DNA of 64,000 nt, taken from contig JAZKEQ010000030.1 in assembly GCA_040386935.1 (NCBI GenBank), positions 9,321 to 73,320 of the forward strand. Reading direction: 5' to 3'. A program made the translations under genes and the position numbers. The DNA is from JABMMZ01 sp040386935. Lineage in GTDB: Bacteria > Bacteroidota > Bacteroidia > NS11-12g > UBA955. Of the stretch, positions 15,427-22,886 are shown piece by piece. Position 1 is the stretch's first letter, and every line of letters begins with the position of its first letter. The notes under the pieces were generated by a model. It ran no database searches, was not told the origin of the DNA, and worked only from the letters and a program-made list of their open reading frames with translations.

Positions 15427-16071
15427 TTATGCACCCAAATTCATTGTGTCAGAATAAAAGGTAACATCTCCTGTCGCAATATCGTGAGTGCCTCCAATAA
15501 TTCCGATTTGTCCGCTTTCAATCATTTCTTTTAGGATTGGACTGCGTTCCATTATTGATTTAACGGTTCGCTTTACATTGATTGTCGCTACTTTTTCAAC
15601 AAATGCAGGGTTGGTAGAGTTGCGATTTTCCGTTGTTGTATTTTCATCATCAACTGCAGGTCGTATTTTGGTGAGCAACGCTGTGAGGTTACCCATTTCT
15701 ACATGGTCGCAGGCCCCTTTTACAGCTCCGCATTTTGTATGACCTAACACTACAATGATTTTGGAACCTGCTACTTTACAAGCAAATTCCATACTGCCTA
15801 AAATATCCTCATTGATAATGTTGCCGGCAATACGAACACTAAAAATATCGCCAAGTCCTTGGTCAAAGATGAGTTCAGCAGAGGTACGACTGTCGATGCA
15901 ACTCAGAATTACAGCAAAAGGGTGCTGTCCGTCTGAGGTTTCATTTGCTTGTTGCAAAAGGTTGCGGTTCACTTTCAGGTTGTTTACAAACCTTTTATTT
16001 CCTTCTTTTAAAAGTTCTAAAGCCATTGAAGGAGTGATGGCTGCTTGCATTTCTTTTGTTAACGTTTTCAT
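15427..16071 (-). CDS. can: Beta-class carbonic anhydrase
   Basis: A 214-residue protein with the complete beta-carbonic anhydrase zinc site: C58 and the D60/R62 dyad in SCIDSRT, then H111 and C114 in GHTKCGAVKGA. It interconverts CO2 and bicarbonate in the cytoplasm. The preceding gene on the same strand (27 bases upstream) encodes a bestrophin-type anion channel, a family known to conduct bicarbonate in other organisms. The two may therefore act together in bicarbonate or pH homeostasis. A long inverted repeat follows the stop. Confidence 0.95.
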   Translation of the reverse strand: MKTLTKEMQAAITPSMALELLKEGNKRFVNNLKVNRNLLQQANETSDGQHPFAVILSCIDSRTSAELIFDQGLGDIFSVRIAGNIINEDILGSMEFACKVAGSKIIVVLGHTKCGAVKGACDHVEMGNLTALLTKIRPAVDDENTTTENRNSTNPAFVEKVATINVKRTVKSIMERSPILKEMIESGQIGIIGGTHDIATGDVTFYSDTMNLGA

Positions 16072-16098
16072 TTTTGATTTGATGTGATTTTGATGGGG

Positions 16099-16992
16099 TT
16101 ATAATAAATAAAAATTGTCAGGTTGAAGCGGTTTTGGGATGTCAGTTTCTTTTAAGAGTTGCTTTATGTTTATTTCTATAGTTCTTGCTATCGCTGTCAT
16201 AGCGGTGTCTGTTGGTCTGTTTTCAAATGGGTCTTGCATGTGCATGGCTGTTTTTTTCAATAAAAGGAATGCTGCTGAAATTAGAAGCAGTAATGGTATC
16301 TCAAACATACCGCCAATATCTTTTAATGAAATAGAAAGTGTTACGATGAATAGATAAATAATGGCGTGCAAAAAAAGGCGGTATGTAACAGGAAATACAG
16401 TTGTTTTTATTCTTTCAGATTTTCCTTGTGAATCACAAAGGCGCACCAGGGTATTGTCTAATTGTATTTGCGAAAAAATGTCTAATTGATTGTTTTCCTT
16501 CAGTGCCTTTATGTCTTTTCCATGCAAGTGAAGCAGTGCTAAAGGTTTGTTGTTGTGTTGCTGTATTTCTTCAAGGTCTTCCTTAGAAAGAAATTGATCT
16601 AAATTTTCAGTTGGGTTCAATCCTCTGAGCGATTGACCTAATGAATAACACCAAGCAATTTGTCTGAATGCGATTTTTTTCACTATTGGGTCATTGCCTT
16701 TGGCCGTTAGGGTTTGCAATTGAATTACATAACTGCGGGAGTCGTTCACTATGGCACCCCATATTTTTCGTGCTTCCCACCATCTATCGTAAGATTGACT
16801 TAGCTTAAAGGAAAGTAGAATTGAAATAGCAGTACCTATAAATGCAGGAATTGTCAACGGCATATCGGGTAAAAGTTCCTTAAAACTGTCGGTAATGAAT
16901 AGTACCGATAAGGATACAATAAGCACATATACAAGGTCATGCTTTACCTTGTTAAATATGTAGGTTAGCGGTATTCGATTGTTAAGCAGCAC
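16099..16992 (-). CDS. Bestrophin-family anion channel
   Basis: A 297-residue membrane protein of the bacterial bestrophin family (UPF0187). It has membrane helices near residues 20-37 and 45-62, the conserved LSFKLSQSYDRWWEARKIWGAI segment, and two more helices at about 205-222 and 230-248. The start codon is GTG (bases 16990-16992). Bestrophins form pentameric anion channels. It is co-directional with carbonic anhydrase and divergent from a TetR-type regulator, with a 7-bp palindromic operator candidate in between, so all three genes probably form one regulated locus. Confidence 0.88.
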   Translation of the reverse strand: MLLNNRIPLTYIFNKVKHDLVYVLIVSLSVLFITDSFKELLPDMPLTIPAFIGTAISILLSFKLSQSYDRWWEARKIWGAIVNDSRSYVIQLQTLTAKGNDPIVKKIAFRQIAWCYSLGQSLRGLNPTENLDQFLSKEDLEEIQQHNNKPLALLHLHGKDIKALKENNQLDIFSQIQLDNTLVRLCDSQGKSERIKTTVFPVTYRLFLHAIIYLFIVTLSISLKDIGGMFEIPLLLLISAAFLLLKKTAMHMQDPFENRPTDTAMTAIARTIEINIKQLLKETDIPKPLQPDNFYLL

Positions 16993-17037
16993 GGTCTATT
17001 GTTCAATGTTTTGGCAAAGATAGTAATAGTTTTTAAA

Positions 17038-17056
17038 ATGATAGCAATACTATCAT
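17038..17056. promoter_or_regulatory. Candidate TetR operator in the divergent intergenic region
   Basis: ATGATAG-CAATA-CTATCAT is a perfect 7-bp inverted repeat, lying 46 bases upstream of the bestrophin start and 67 bases upstream of the regulator start. An extra half-site-like GATAG occurs at about 17019. Position and symmetry fit a dimeric TetR-type repressor. Confidence 0.6.
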
Positions 17057-17062
17057 AAAAAA

Positions 17063-17088
17063 TTGTAAAAATATTTTTCTTAGCTTTG
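17063..17088 (+). promoter_or_regulatory. Bacteroidota-type promoter for the TetR gene
   Basis: TAGCTTTG (17081-17088) fits the TAnnTTTG -7 consensus, with a TTG at 17063-17065 as a possible -33 element, although the spacing is short. The palindromic operator lies just upstream. Confidence 0.5.
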
Positions 17089-17122
17089 TCGCTTTATTCA
17101 AAGGAAGTAAAAATTATCTAAA

Positions 17123-17800
17123 ATGAAGTTACAGTTACAGATAAAAATGAATGAAGCATTGTTTCTTCGCAATCCGGAAAGTTCGGAGTTAGGAAAGAAT
17201 ATTTTAAAGCATGGTATTCAACTTATCTATAAAGGAGGCTTTGAGGCATTTACTTTTAAGAAACTTGCTGAAGATATTGGAACAACTGAGGCCGGTATTT
17301 ACCGCTACTTTGAAAATAAACATAAGCTATTGGTGTACCTAACGGCTTGGTATTGGGGTTGGCTTGAATTTCAGATCAGTTTTCATACCAATAATATCGC
17401 GGACCCATCTGTTAAGTTAAAAAAAGTAATAAAACTATTGGCAACAGCCGTTGAAGATGATGAACAAACCAGTTATATCAATGAAAGTTTGCTGCATCAA
17501 ATAATTATAGCAGAAGGCTCAAAGGCCTACCTTACCAAACAAGTTGGCGAAGATAATAAGCAGCAGTTTTTTAAACCATACAAAGACCTGTGTGCAGTTA
17601 TTGGAAATATTATTTTAGAATGCAGTCCAAAATATAAGTACCCCAAGTCGTTAGCATCCACTATTATCGAAATGGCGCATTTTCAAAATTTCTTCATGAA
17701 CAATTTGCCTTCACTTACCGATTTCGGCAAAACAAAGGAGGAAAGCGAAATAATAGCTTTTCTGAACGATTTGGTTTTTACAAGTTTTAAGAAAGTTTAG
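17123..17800 (+). CDS. TetR/AcrR-family transcriptional regulator
   Basis: A 225-residue protein with an N-terminal TetR helix-turn-helix. GKNILKHGIQLIYKGGFEAFTFKKLAEDIG is followed by the recognition helix TTEAGIYRYFENKHKLLVYL, ending about residue 75. The remaining residues are helical and would bind an unknown ligand. ATG codons at residues 1 and 9 are both possible starts. It is divergent from the bestrophin/carbonic anhydrase genes and probably represses them and itself through the palindrome at 17038-17056. Confidence 0.88.
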   Translation: MKLQLQIKMNEALFLRNPESSELGKNILKHGIQLIYKGGFEAFTFKKLAEDIGTTEAGIYRYFENKHKLLVYLTAWYWGWLEFQISFHTNNIADPSVKLKKVIKLLATAVEDDEQTSYINESLLHQIIIAEGSKAYLTKQVGEDNKQQFFKPYKDLCAVIGNIILECSPKYKYPKSLASTIIEMAHFQNFFMNNLPSLTDFGKTKEESEIIAFLNDLVFTSFKKV

Positions 17801-17930
17801 TTGTCACTAATCGCAACTAAGTGAAAGTCGGTCGATTTAAAGACCTGAAGGTATAAGAATGTGCTGGTATTTTTTGCCCTTTTGCTCCCTGCAATATACC
17901 ATTTATTGAAACTCACTCGCGCAAATTTTT

Positions 17931-18015
17931 GCCATTTTAACCCCAATATAAGACAAAATGGCTTATATTTTAAAATAAAATTCACAAAATAAGACAAAAT
18001 GGCCTAAAAATAGGC
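17931..18015. promoter_or_regulatory. Repeat-rich control region upstream of hsp20
   Basis: ATAAGACAAAATGGC occurs twice as a perfect direct repeat (17948-17962 and 17989-18003), 41 bp apart. GCCATTTT (17931-17938) faces AAAATGGC (17955-17962) as an inverted repeat, and GCCTA-AAAA-TAGGC (18002-18015) is a small hairpin. The Hsp20 start lies 53 bases downstream. This looks like an operator for a heat-shock regulator. Confidence 0.5.
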
Positions 18016-18067
18016 ATTGGTCTTTCTTTTGAAATAGGATGTTCATCAATTTAAAACAATTACAATT

Positions 18068-18505
18068 ATGGTACTTTTAAAATCAAAACCCGGCTTAATA
18101 ATGAATGATGCTTTTATCCCTTCTTCTTTTCATTCATTGATCAACGACTTCTTAAACGAAGGTAAAACTTCTGCTACTGCTACCGGCTTTACACCTCATG
18201 CCGATATCATCGAAAAACAATCTCACTTCGAAATTCAAATGGCATTGCCAGGCTTGAAAAAAGAAGATGTTAAAATCCATGTTGAAGGCGATCAACTAAC
18301 CGTAAGTGGCGAAAAACAAACAACAGCTTTGGCTGAAAATGAGAAAGTGCACAAACGCGAAATTCACTTCGGTAAGTTTTCGAGAACATTTAATTTGGGT
18401 AAAGTGAATAAGACCAAAGTAGAGGCGAAATTCGAGAATGGCGTGTTGACATTAACACTTCCAAAACTTGAAGAGGAGCAACCGCTTACAATAGATATCA
18501 AATAG
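18068..18505 (+). CDS. Small heat-shock protein, Hsp20/alpha-crystallin family
   Basis: A 145-residue small chaperone. An N-terminal arm of about 45 residues is followed by the alpha-crystallin domain (HADIIEKQSHFEIQMALPG, VKIHVEGDQLTVSGEK, then FSRTFNLG and FENGVLTLTLPK). A short C-terminal tail ends in LTIDIK. Such proteins bind unfolding proteins in the cytoplasm as oligomers. The region upstream has two perfect 15-bp direct repeats, suggesting stress-responsive control. A strong terminator follows 30 bases after the stop, so the gene is monocistronic. Confidence 0.95.
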   Translation: MVLLKSKPGLIMNDAFIPSSFHSLINDFLNEGKTSATATGFTPHADIIEKQSHFEIQMALPGLKKEDVKIHVEGDQLTVSGEKQTTALAENEKVHKREIHFGKFSRTFNLGKVNKTKVEAKFENGVLTLTLPKLEEEQPLTIDIK

Positions 18506-18534
18506 TTTTTTTCATAAGTATATATAGGTAGGAG

Positions 18535-18574
18535 AAAGGGTTTATGACTGCAAGGTTATAAACCCTTTTTTATT
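18535..18574 (+). terminator. Rho-independent terminator of hsp20
   Basis: Perfect 11-bp arms AAAGGGTTTAT (18535-18545) and ATAAACCCTTT (18558-18568) with a 12-base loop, followed by a run of T. Confidence 0.88.
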
Positions 18575-18670
18575 TTTTTAATTTTGAATTTATGATTTTT
18601 TTGATTTGGAAGCTCGTTTGCTGGAAATAAGCAAGCATTTCATTTTAAACTTGTAGATTTTATTTTCCCT

Positions 18671-18698
18671 TTACTTTTTTGCATTGCGAAAAAAGTAA
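18671..18698. repeat. Hairpin element, left
   Basis: TTACTTTTTT (18671-18680), loop GCATTGCG, AAAAAAGTAA (18689-18698). Similar T-rich/A-rich hairpins are common intergenic repeats in Bacteroidota. It pairs in style with the element at 19156 and is oriented toward it. Confidence 0.6.
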
Positions 18699-19155
18699 CA
18701 AAAACGCTAGCCTCAGGATGATATTTTTGAGTTTTCTACACATGATTGGAGCCCACAACAAAAAAACTCGCCCAACGCACATCCCACTCTGCGCTCAAGC
18801 AGCTTTTGTTTTGCCCCCTGCCGCACAATCCTATGCTCCCTCTGCATTCGCTCCAACCACGTTTGAAAATTAACAAAAATCTCATTATGAGGCATCACAC
18901 ACCCGAGCACTTATAGGTAATTTAATGGCATGGAATCCTAACTAAATTTTTGATAAAAATGCTATTTCCATTTCAGCAAAAACTAGTCATTATCTTATAA
19001 CAACAAATTTTAAATCATTTTGAAAAAATGTTGTTATGAAAACGAATCTGCGGGTTGAGTCCACGAAAGGTGTGAAATTTCTCTTGGCCGGCCCGAGTGG
19101 AGGTTGGCTGCGCGATAGGCCATTGAAATTTCTCTTTCGTGGTGGGCTTTTTGCT

Positions 19156-19181
19156 CCACTTTTTGCCCAAACAAAAAGTGG
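19156..19181. repeat. Hairpin element, right
   Basis: CCACTTTTTG (19156-19165), loop CCCAAA, CAAAAAGTGG (19172-19181), followed by AAAAAG. Together with 18671-18698 it brackets about 460 bases without genes. Confidence 0.6.
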
Positions 19182-19540
19182 AAAAAGAAATAATTTATAA
19201 CCAAACTAGAGAAAAAAATCTACTAAGCAATAAAAGGGGCTATGAGTTTTACTTTCGTTCAATTTAGCGATATCCTGTCCTGATTTTCATCAGGATGACT
19301 CGTCAGGATGACTCTATCCGTTTTGTTTGTTGTGGTTTAGGGAAGTGTCTTTTTGTTTGTGAATCCTCTTGCGTTGGGTTTAATAACCTATTAACTCAAT
19401 AACCAATAACTTTATTTCCAAGCTGTCAGAGCGAAGAATGAATGAACCCGTAAGTCAATATAACCGATAGCGATTACATTTCCAAATGTCATATTTTCAA
19501 AATGAATGACACGTTTTTCAATTAAAATCAGTCTAGTAAA

Positions 19541-19547
19541 AAGGAGG
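19541..19547 (+). promoter_or_regulatory. Strong Shine-Dalgarno sequence
   Basis: AAGGAGG ends 8 bases before the ATG at 19556 and fixes that start. Such strong sites are rare in this window. Confidence 0.7.
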
Positions 19548-19555
19548 GTATTGAT

Positions 19556-20872
19556 ATGAACAGTTTTACTATTATCGGGGCCTGCTTTACTATAGTATCT
19601 GCGGCCGATGCACAGTCACTAAATTTTAACCTGCCTTCAGACAAACATTTTCCGGCCTTTTGTCTGCACCACACGTCCGTTGCCATTATGCCATCATTGA
19701 ATTATCAATTGAATGCAAAAGGGCAGCTCTTTAATTCGGAGTTAATGCAAAACACGCAAACTTCCGATTTTTTAAAAGTATTGTTATATGAAGGTCGCCA
19801 TGTCAATTACCTGTCATTTAATATTACTTCTAATATTTTTGATATCAGAAAAAATCACAACAAGTACGAACTGGGTTTTAGTATGGGTATTAAAAGTGGT
19901 GGCATTTTAAAAACACTGGTAGATATTCCCGATTTAACACCCACTGAGTCGGGGCCACTGAAACTCACCAGCGATCCCGGTTTTAAAATTGCCATGAACG
20001 GTTATGCGGCCATGTCTTATTCCTTTTCATACTTAAGAAAAATAAGCAACCGCAATTTGCAAACCGTTGGATTTAGAACCGAATTGCTTACGGGACTAAA
20101 TGCTGTTAAAGGTAAAATTCAAACACGAGGGCTTACGGTTGTAGACACCAATACCGTGAATTTAACGGTGGAGAGCAAAGGGTATATTGCCCGTTCCAAA
20201 AAACGCCTGCACAGAGATGAGTTGATACCGGTGTACAACAACCCCGGTTTAGCTGTTAGTTATGGCATGCAATGGCAATTGAGTCACAATCGGCAACTAT
20301 CGTTCAATGTTATGAATCTCGGTTTTATTTATTTCAACAAAACCAACCGCTATCTGGCGCATCGTTTCGATACACTGAATATTCGCTATGGCTCTGATGT
20401 GTATGGTCGCTACTGCGATAGCATACAAGCCTATGCCGATAAAGGGGGCAGTGTGGTATATTGCCTGCCGTTCGACTTGCGTATGGATTACGAATACAAC
20501 ATTAAACCAGGACATAATTTAATCATGATGGCGCAATACAATCCCATTTTATCGAATGTGGCAATGTCGTTAACCTTCTGCAGAAAAATAGCATCGTACA
20601 GAATTAGTCCATCGCTGAGTCTAGTAAATTTTAATACGGTGTTAACGGGATTAGGTGTTACAAAAACCGGCCGTCACATCAGTTGGGGCATAGGGATGAA
20701 GTATCTGAAACCAAGTATGACGCTGTATCAACAGACCATCAATGAAAATGTGATTTTAAAAAATAACAACAATTGGCAAACCACTTGTTATGTGTATTAT
20801 CACATTATATCAGACACCAAACGACTGACGAGTAAGAAACATAAATTGGTGAGGACTTTTATTAGGAACTAA
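19556..20872 (+). CDS. Outer-membrane protein, DUF5723-like
   Basis: A 438-residue exported protein with a signal peptide ending near ADAQS. Much of it alternates short beta strands with aromatic ends (LSFNITSNIFDIRKNHNKYELGFSM, AAMSYSFSYLRKI, FRTELLTG, QLSFNVMNLGFIYFN, ISWGIGMKYL), the pattern of an outer-membrane barrel. The HVNYLSFNITSNIFDI and LSFNVMNLGFI parts resemble DUF5723 proteins, which are widespread in Bacteroidota and related to the PorP/SprF-like barrel group. The function is unknown. The strong AAGGAGG site 8 bases upstream supports this start. An interspersed repeat begins immediately after the stop. Confidence 0.7.
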   Translation: MNSFTIIGACFTIVSAADAQSLNFNLPSDKHFPAFCLHHTSVAIMPSLNYQLNAKGQLFNSELMQNTQTSDFLKVLLYEGRHVNYLSFNITSNIFDIRKNHNKYELGFSMGIKSGGILKTLVDIPDLTPTESGPLKLTSDPGFKIAMNGYAAMSYSFSYLRKISNRNLQTVGFRTELLTGLNAVKGKIQTRGLTVVDTNTVNLTVESKGYIARSKKRLHRDELIPVYNNPGLAVSYGMQWQLSHNRQLSFNVMNLGFIYFNKTNRYLAHRFDTLNIRYGSDVYGRYCDSIQAYADKGGSVVYCLPFDLRMDYEYNIKPGHNLIMMAQYNPILSNVAMSLTFCRKIASYRISPSLSLVNFNTVLTGLGVTKTGRHISWGIGMKYLKPSMTLYQQTINENVILKNNNNWQTTCYVYYHIISDTKRLTSKKHKLVRTFIRN

Positions 20873-21060
20873 TGATAATTTGATAATTGGTTGATTTGGT
20901 GATTTGGTAATTTTTTTTCGTCCGTTTTTTTTGTAGAGGTTGATTAATGGTTTAATTTGGTTAAGGAACGTAATGGCACAACCCTTAAGCACAACAAATA
21001 AGACGGGCCTGTCATCCTGACGAAAGTCAGGATACCGCTAAATTGAACGAGAGTATTGCT
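20873..21060 (-). repeat. Interspersed repeat, copy 1 (inverted)
   Basis: The reverse complement of this stretch matches 40655-40837 at roughly nine bases in ten across 180 bases. Shared parts include TCGTTCAATTTAG, the hairpin ATCCTGA-CTTTCG-TCAGGAT, CCGTCTTATTTGTTGTGCTTA, GTTCCTTAACCAAAT and ATTAATCAACCTCTACAAAA. The copy ends in runs of CAAATCAC/CAAATCAT-type short repeats, repeated once more at 21116-21170. The first part sits directly on the stop codon of the preceding gene. No transposase or long open frame is present. Confidence 0.8.
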
Positions 21061-21161
21061 AAATCAATATTAAGTCGTCAAAAAAAGTATTTGATAACTA
21101 ACAACGAACCCCATCAACAAATCATCAAATCACCAAATCACCAAATCATCAAATTTTCAAA

Positions 21162-21836
21162 TCAACCGCTAACTTTATTATTCTCAATCTTAATAATCCT
21201 TGCGGGATATTTTTCGAGTAGGCGGTGTTCATGGGTGGCCATTAGAACGGCAGTGCCTTCTTCTATAGCAATGAGTTGAAGCAGCTTGGTGATGTCTTCA
21301 GAGATTTCAGGATCGAGGTTACCGGTTGGTTCATCTGCTAAAATAATTTCGGGCTTATTGAGCAATGCGCGGGCTATTACCAAACGCTGTTGTTCACCAC
21401 CACTCAACTGATGCGGCATTTTGTAATCCTTGGTTTCAAGACCGACAATATTCAATACTTCACCTACACGCTTGGCCATTTCCATTTTATTTTTCCAGCC
21501 TGTTGCTCTGAGAACAAACAATAAATTTTCTTTCGCGTTGCGGTCGGTTAGCAATTGAAAGTCCTGGAAAATAATGCCCAGTCTTCTGCGCAGTTTCGGT
21601 ATTTGTCGTCTGCGGAGTTTTAGTAAATCAAATCCTGCAACGTGGCCATTGCCCAGTTCCAATTTCAATTCACCGTACAGTGTTTTGAGTAGTGAACTTT
21701 TGCCACTGCCTGTTTTGCCAATCAAATAGGCAAACTCACCTTTTGCAATATCCAGATCCACCTGATGCAGTACCAGATTTTTTTCCTGAAAGATATCAGC
21801 GGTTTTTAATTGAATGACAGAAGCTTCACCTTGCAT
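21162..21836 (-). CDS. ftsE: ABC transporter ATP-binding protein, FtsE type
   Basis: A 224-residue ATPase. Walker A is GKTGSGKSS, the Q-loop is IIFQDFQLL, the signature is LSGGEQQR, Walker B is IILADEPTGNLD, and the switch His is in ATHEHRL. Size, the LRRRLGIIFQDFQLL segment and the short C-terminus fit FtsE, which with FtsX regulates peptidoglycan hydrolases at the division site. No ftsX is adjacent, but in Bacteroidota the two genes are often apart. A LolD-type exporter ATPase is the alternative. It follows ung on the same strand, 15 bases behind its stop. Confidence 0.82.
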   Translation of the reverse strand: MQGEASVIQLKTADIFQEKNLVLHQVDLDIAKGEFAYLIGKTGSGKSSLLKTLYGELKLELGNGHVAGFDLLKLRRRQIPKLRRRLGIIFQDFQLLTDRNAKENLLFVLRATGWKNKMEMAKRVGEVLNIVGLETKDYKMPHQLSGGEQQRLVIARALLNKPEIILADEPTGNLDPEISEDITKLLQLIAIEEGTAVLMATHEHRLLEKYPARIIKIENNKVSG

Positions 21837-21851
21837 AGGGCAAAGCTAACA

Positions 21852-22547
21852 TTACAATGGCAATTGCCAATCAATAACAGGCAACCCTTTTTCAACAAAA
21901 TAAGCATTCACCGATGAAAAATGTCTACATCCGAAGAAACCGTTGTAGGCCGAAAAGGGTGAGGGGTGAGCGGCCATTAATATTTTGTGTTTGTTTTGGT
22001 CGATGAACAGGCGTTTGTTTTGGGCGTATTTCCCCCAAAGAATAAAGACCAGGTTTTCTCTTTTTTCATTGAGTATGCGAATCACTTCATCGGTAAATGT
22101 TTCCCAGCCTTTTTGCTGATGACTGCCGGCTTCGTTGGCTCTAACAGTAAGTGTGGCATTCAGCATGAGCACACCTTGTTCGGCCCAAGTTTGTAAATAA
22201 CCGTGAGATGGTGGTGTAAAGCCCACATCGGTTACCAGTTCTTTGTAAATATTTTTTAACGAAGGTGGGATAGGCACCCCCTTGTTGACACTGAAACACA
22301 AGCCGTGGGCCTGTCCTTCACCGTGGTAGGGGTCTTGACCGAGGATAACGACTTTTACATTTTCAAAAGGTGTGGTGTCGAAAGCTGAGAAAATATCGGT
22401 CCCCTTGGGGTATATGACATACCCCTTTTGTTTCTCTTCATTTAGAAATTGTTTTAATTGAGAGAAGTACGGTTTTTCGAATTCATGCACCAATTCCCTG
22501 TACCACGATGCATGGATATTCACCAATTGATTTGACATAGTTAGCAT
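21852..22547 (-). CDS. ung: Uracil-DNA glycosylase, family 1
   Basis: A 231-residue enzyme with the family-1 signatures VVILGQDPYHGEGQAHGLCFSV (catalytic Asp D72 in QDPYH), the uracil-binding LMLNATLTV, VFILWGKYAQ, and AAHPSPFSAYNGFFGCRHFS carrying the catalytic His. It removes uracil from DNA to start base excision repair. The first four codons (MLTM) leave a second ATG at 22538 as an equally good start. It is followed on the same strand by the ftsE-like gene. Confidence 0.96.
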   Translation of the reverse strand: MLTMSNQLVNIHASWYRELVHEFEKPYFSQLKQFLNEEKQKGYVIYPKGTDIFSAFDTTPFENVKVVILGQDPYHGEGQAHGLCFSVNKGVPIPPSLKNIYKELVTDVGFTPPSHGYLQTWAEQGVLMLNATLTVRANEAGSHQQKGWETFTDEVIRILNEKRENLVFILWGKYAQNKRLFIDQNKHKILMAAHPSPFSAYNGFFGCRHFSSVNAYFVEKGLPVIDWQLPL

Positions 22548-22617
22548 TGCAAAGAAATAGAAAAATTTGCATTGAGTCGAATCATTTACTACTTAATGCG
22601 GAAAGCATTCTTTGCAA

Positions 22618-22830
22618 TCAGGATCTTTTCAGTGAAACGCTTCGCGATTTTTTTTGCCATATGGTCCAATGACCAAGCTTTAATCTGCGTTTCATTAACT
22701 TAATAATTTCTGACTCGCTTAACCCGAATTGCGCTTGTATTATTTCAAACGGAGTGCGGTCATCCCATGCCATTTCTGATGCACGGTCTATATCTTGCTC
22801 ACTTAAATCTTTTATTTTAAGCGCATTCAT
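22618..22830 (-). CDS. Small conserved protein, DUF2805/TIGR03643 type
   Basis: A 70-residue protein whose core DRASEMAWDDRTPFEIIQAQFGLSESEIIKLMKRRLKLGHWTIW matches the DUF2805/TIGR03643 family, in which EMAWEDRTPF and the helix-turn-helix-like AQFGLSExEVIxLMRR are fixed. The function is unknown; the fold may bind nucleic acid. It is divergent from ligA with only 56 bases between start codons. Confidence 0.85.
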   Translation of the reverse strand: MNALKIKDLSEQDIDRASEMAWDDRTPFEIIQAQFGLSESEIIKLMKRRLKLGHWTIWQKKSRSVSLKRS

Positions 22831-22867
22831 AATTCAATTTTAATGATTTTTTCCCAAAGTTGTTCAC

Positions 22868-22875
22868 TATTTTTG
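22868..22875 (+). promoter_or_regulatory. -7 box of the ligA promoter
   Basis: TATTTTTG fits TAnnTTTG and ends 11 bases before the ATG at 22887. It implies a very short leader and argues against the upstream TTG at 22860 as the start. Confidence 0.65.
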
Positions 22876-22886
22876 AAAAATTTTTT

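Larger units (their letters stand above)
18575..19555. other. Gene-poor kilobase with hairpin repeats
   Basis: About 980 bases without a credible gene; the two opposed 64-65 codon frames here overlap each other and have no family features. It holds two hairpins (18671-18698 and 19156-19181) and a short stretch at 19250-19335 related to the interspersed repeat described at 20873 and 40655, including TCAGGATGAC motifs. The sequence looks like accumulated intergenic repeat remnants. Confidence 0.6.

Noticed and set aside
17797..17997. 66-codon minus-strand frame behind the TetR gene
   Set aside because: It has no family features and overlaps the repeat-rich control region of hsp20.
18679..18910. 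Two opposed 64-65 codon frames in the gene-poor region
   Set aside because: They overlap each other on opposite strands, start inside or near a hairpin repeat and lack recognisable sequence.
20810..20992. 60-codon minus-strand frame across the end of the DUF5723-like gene
   Set aside because: It lies mostly inside the interspersed repeat and part of a real gene on the other strand.
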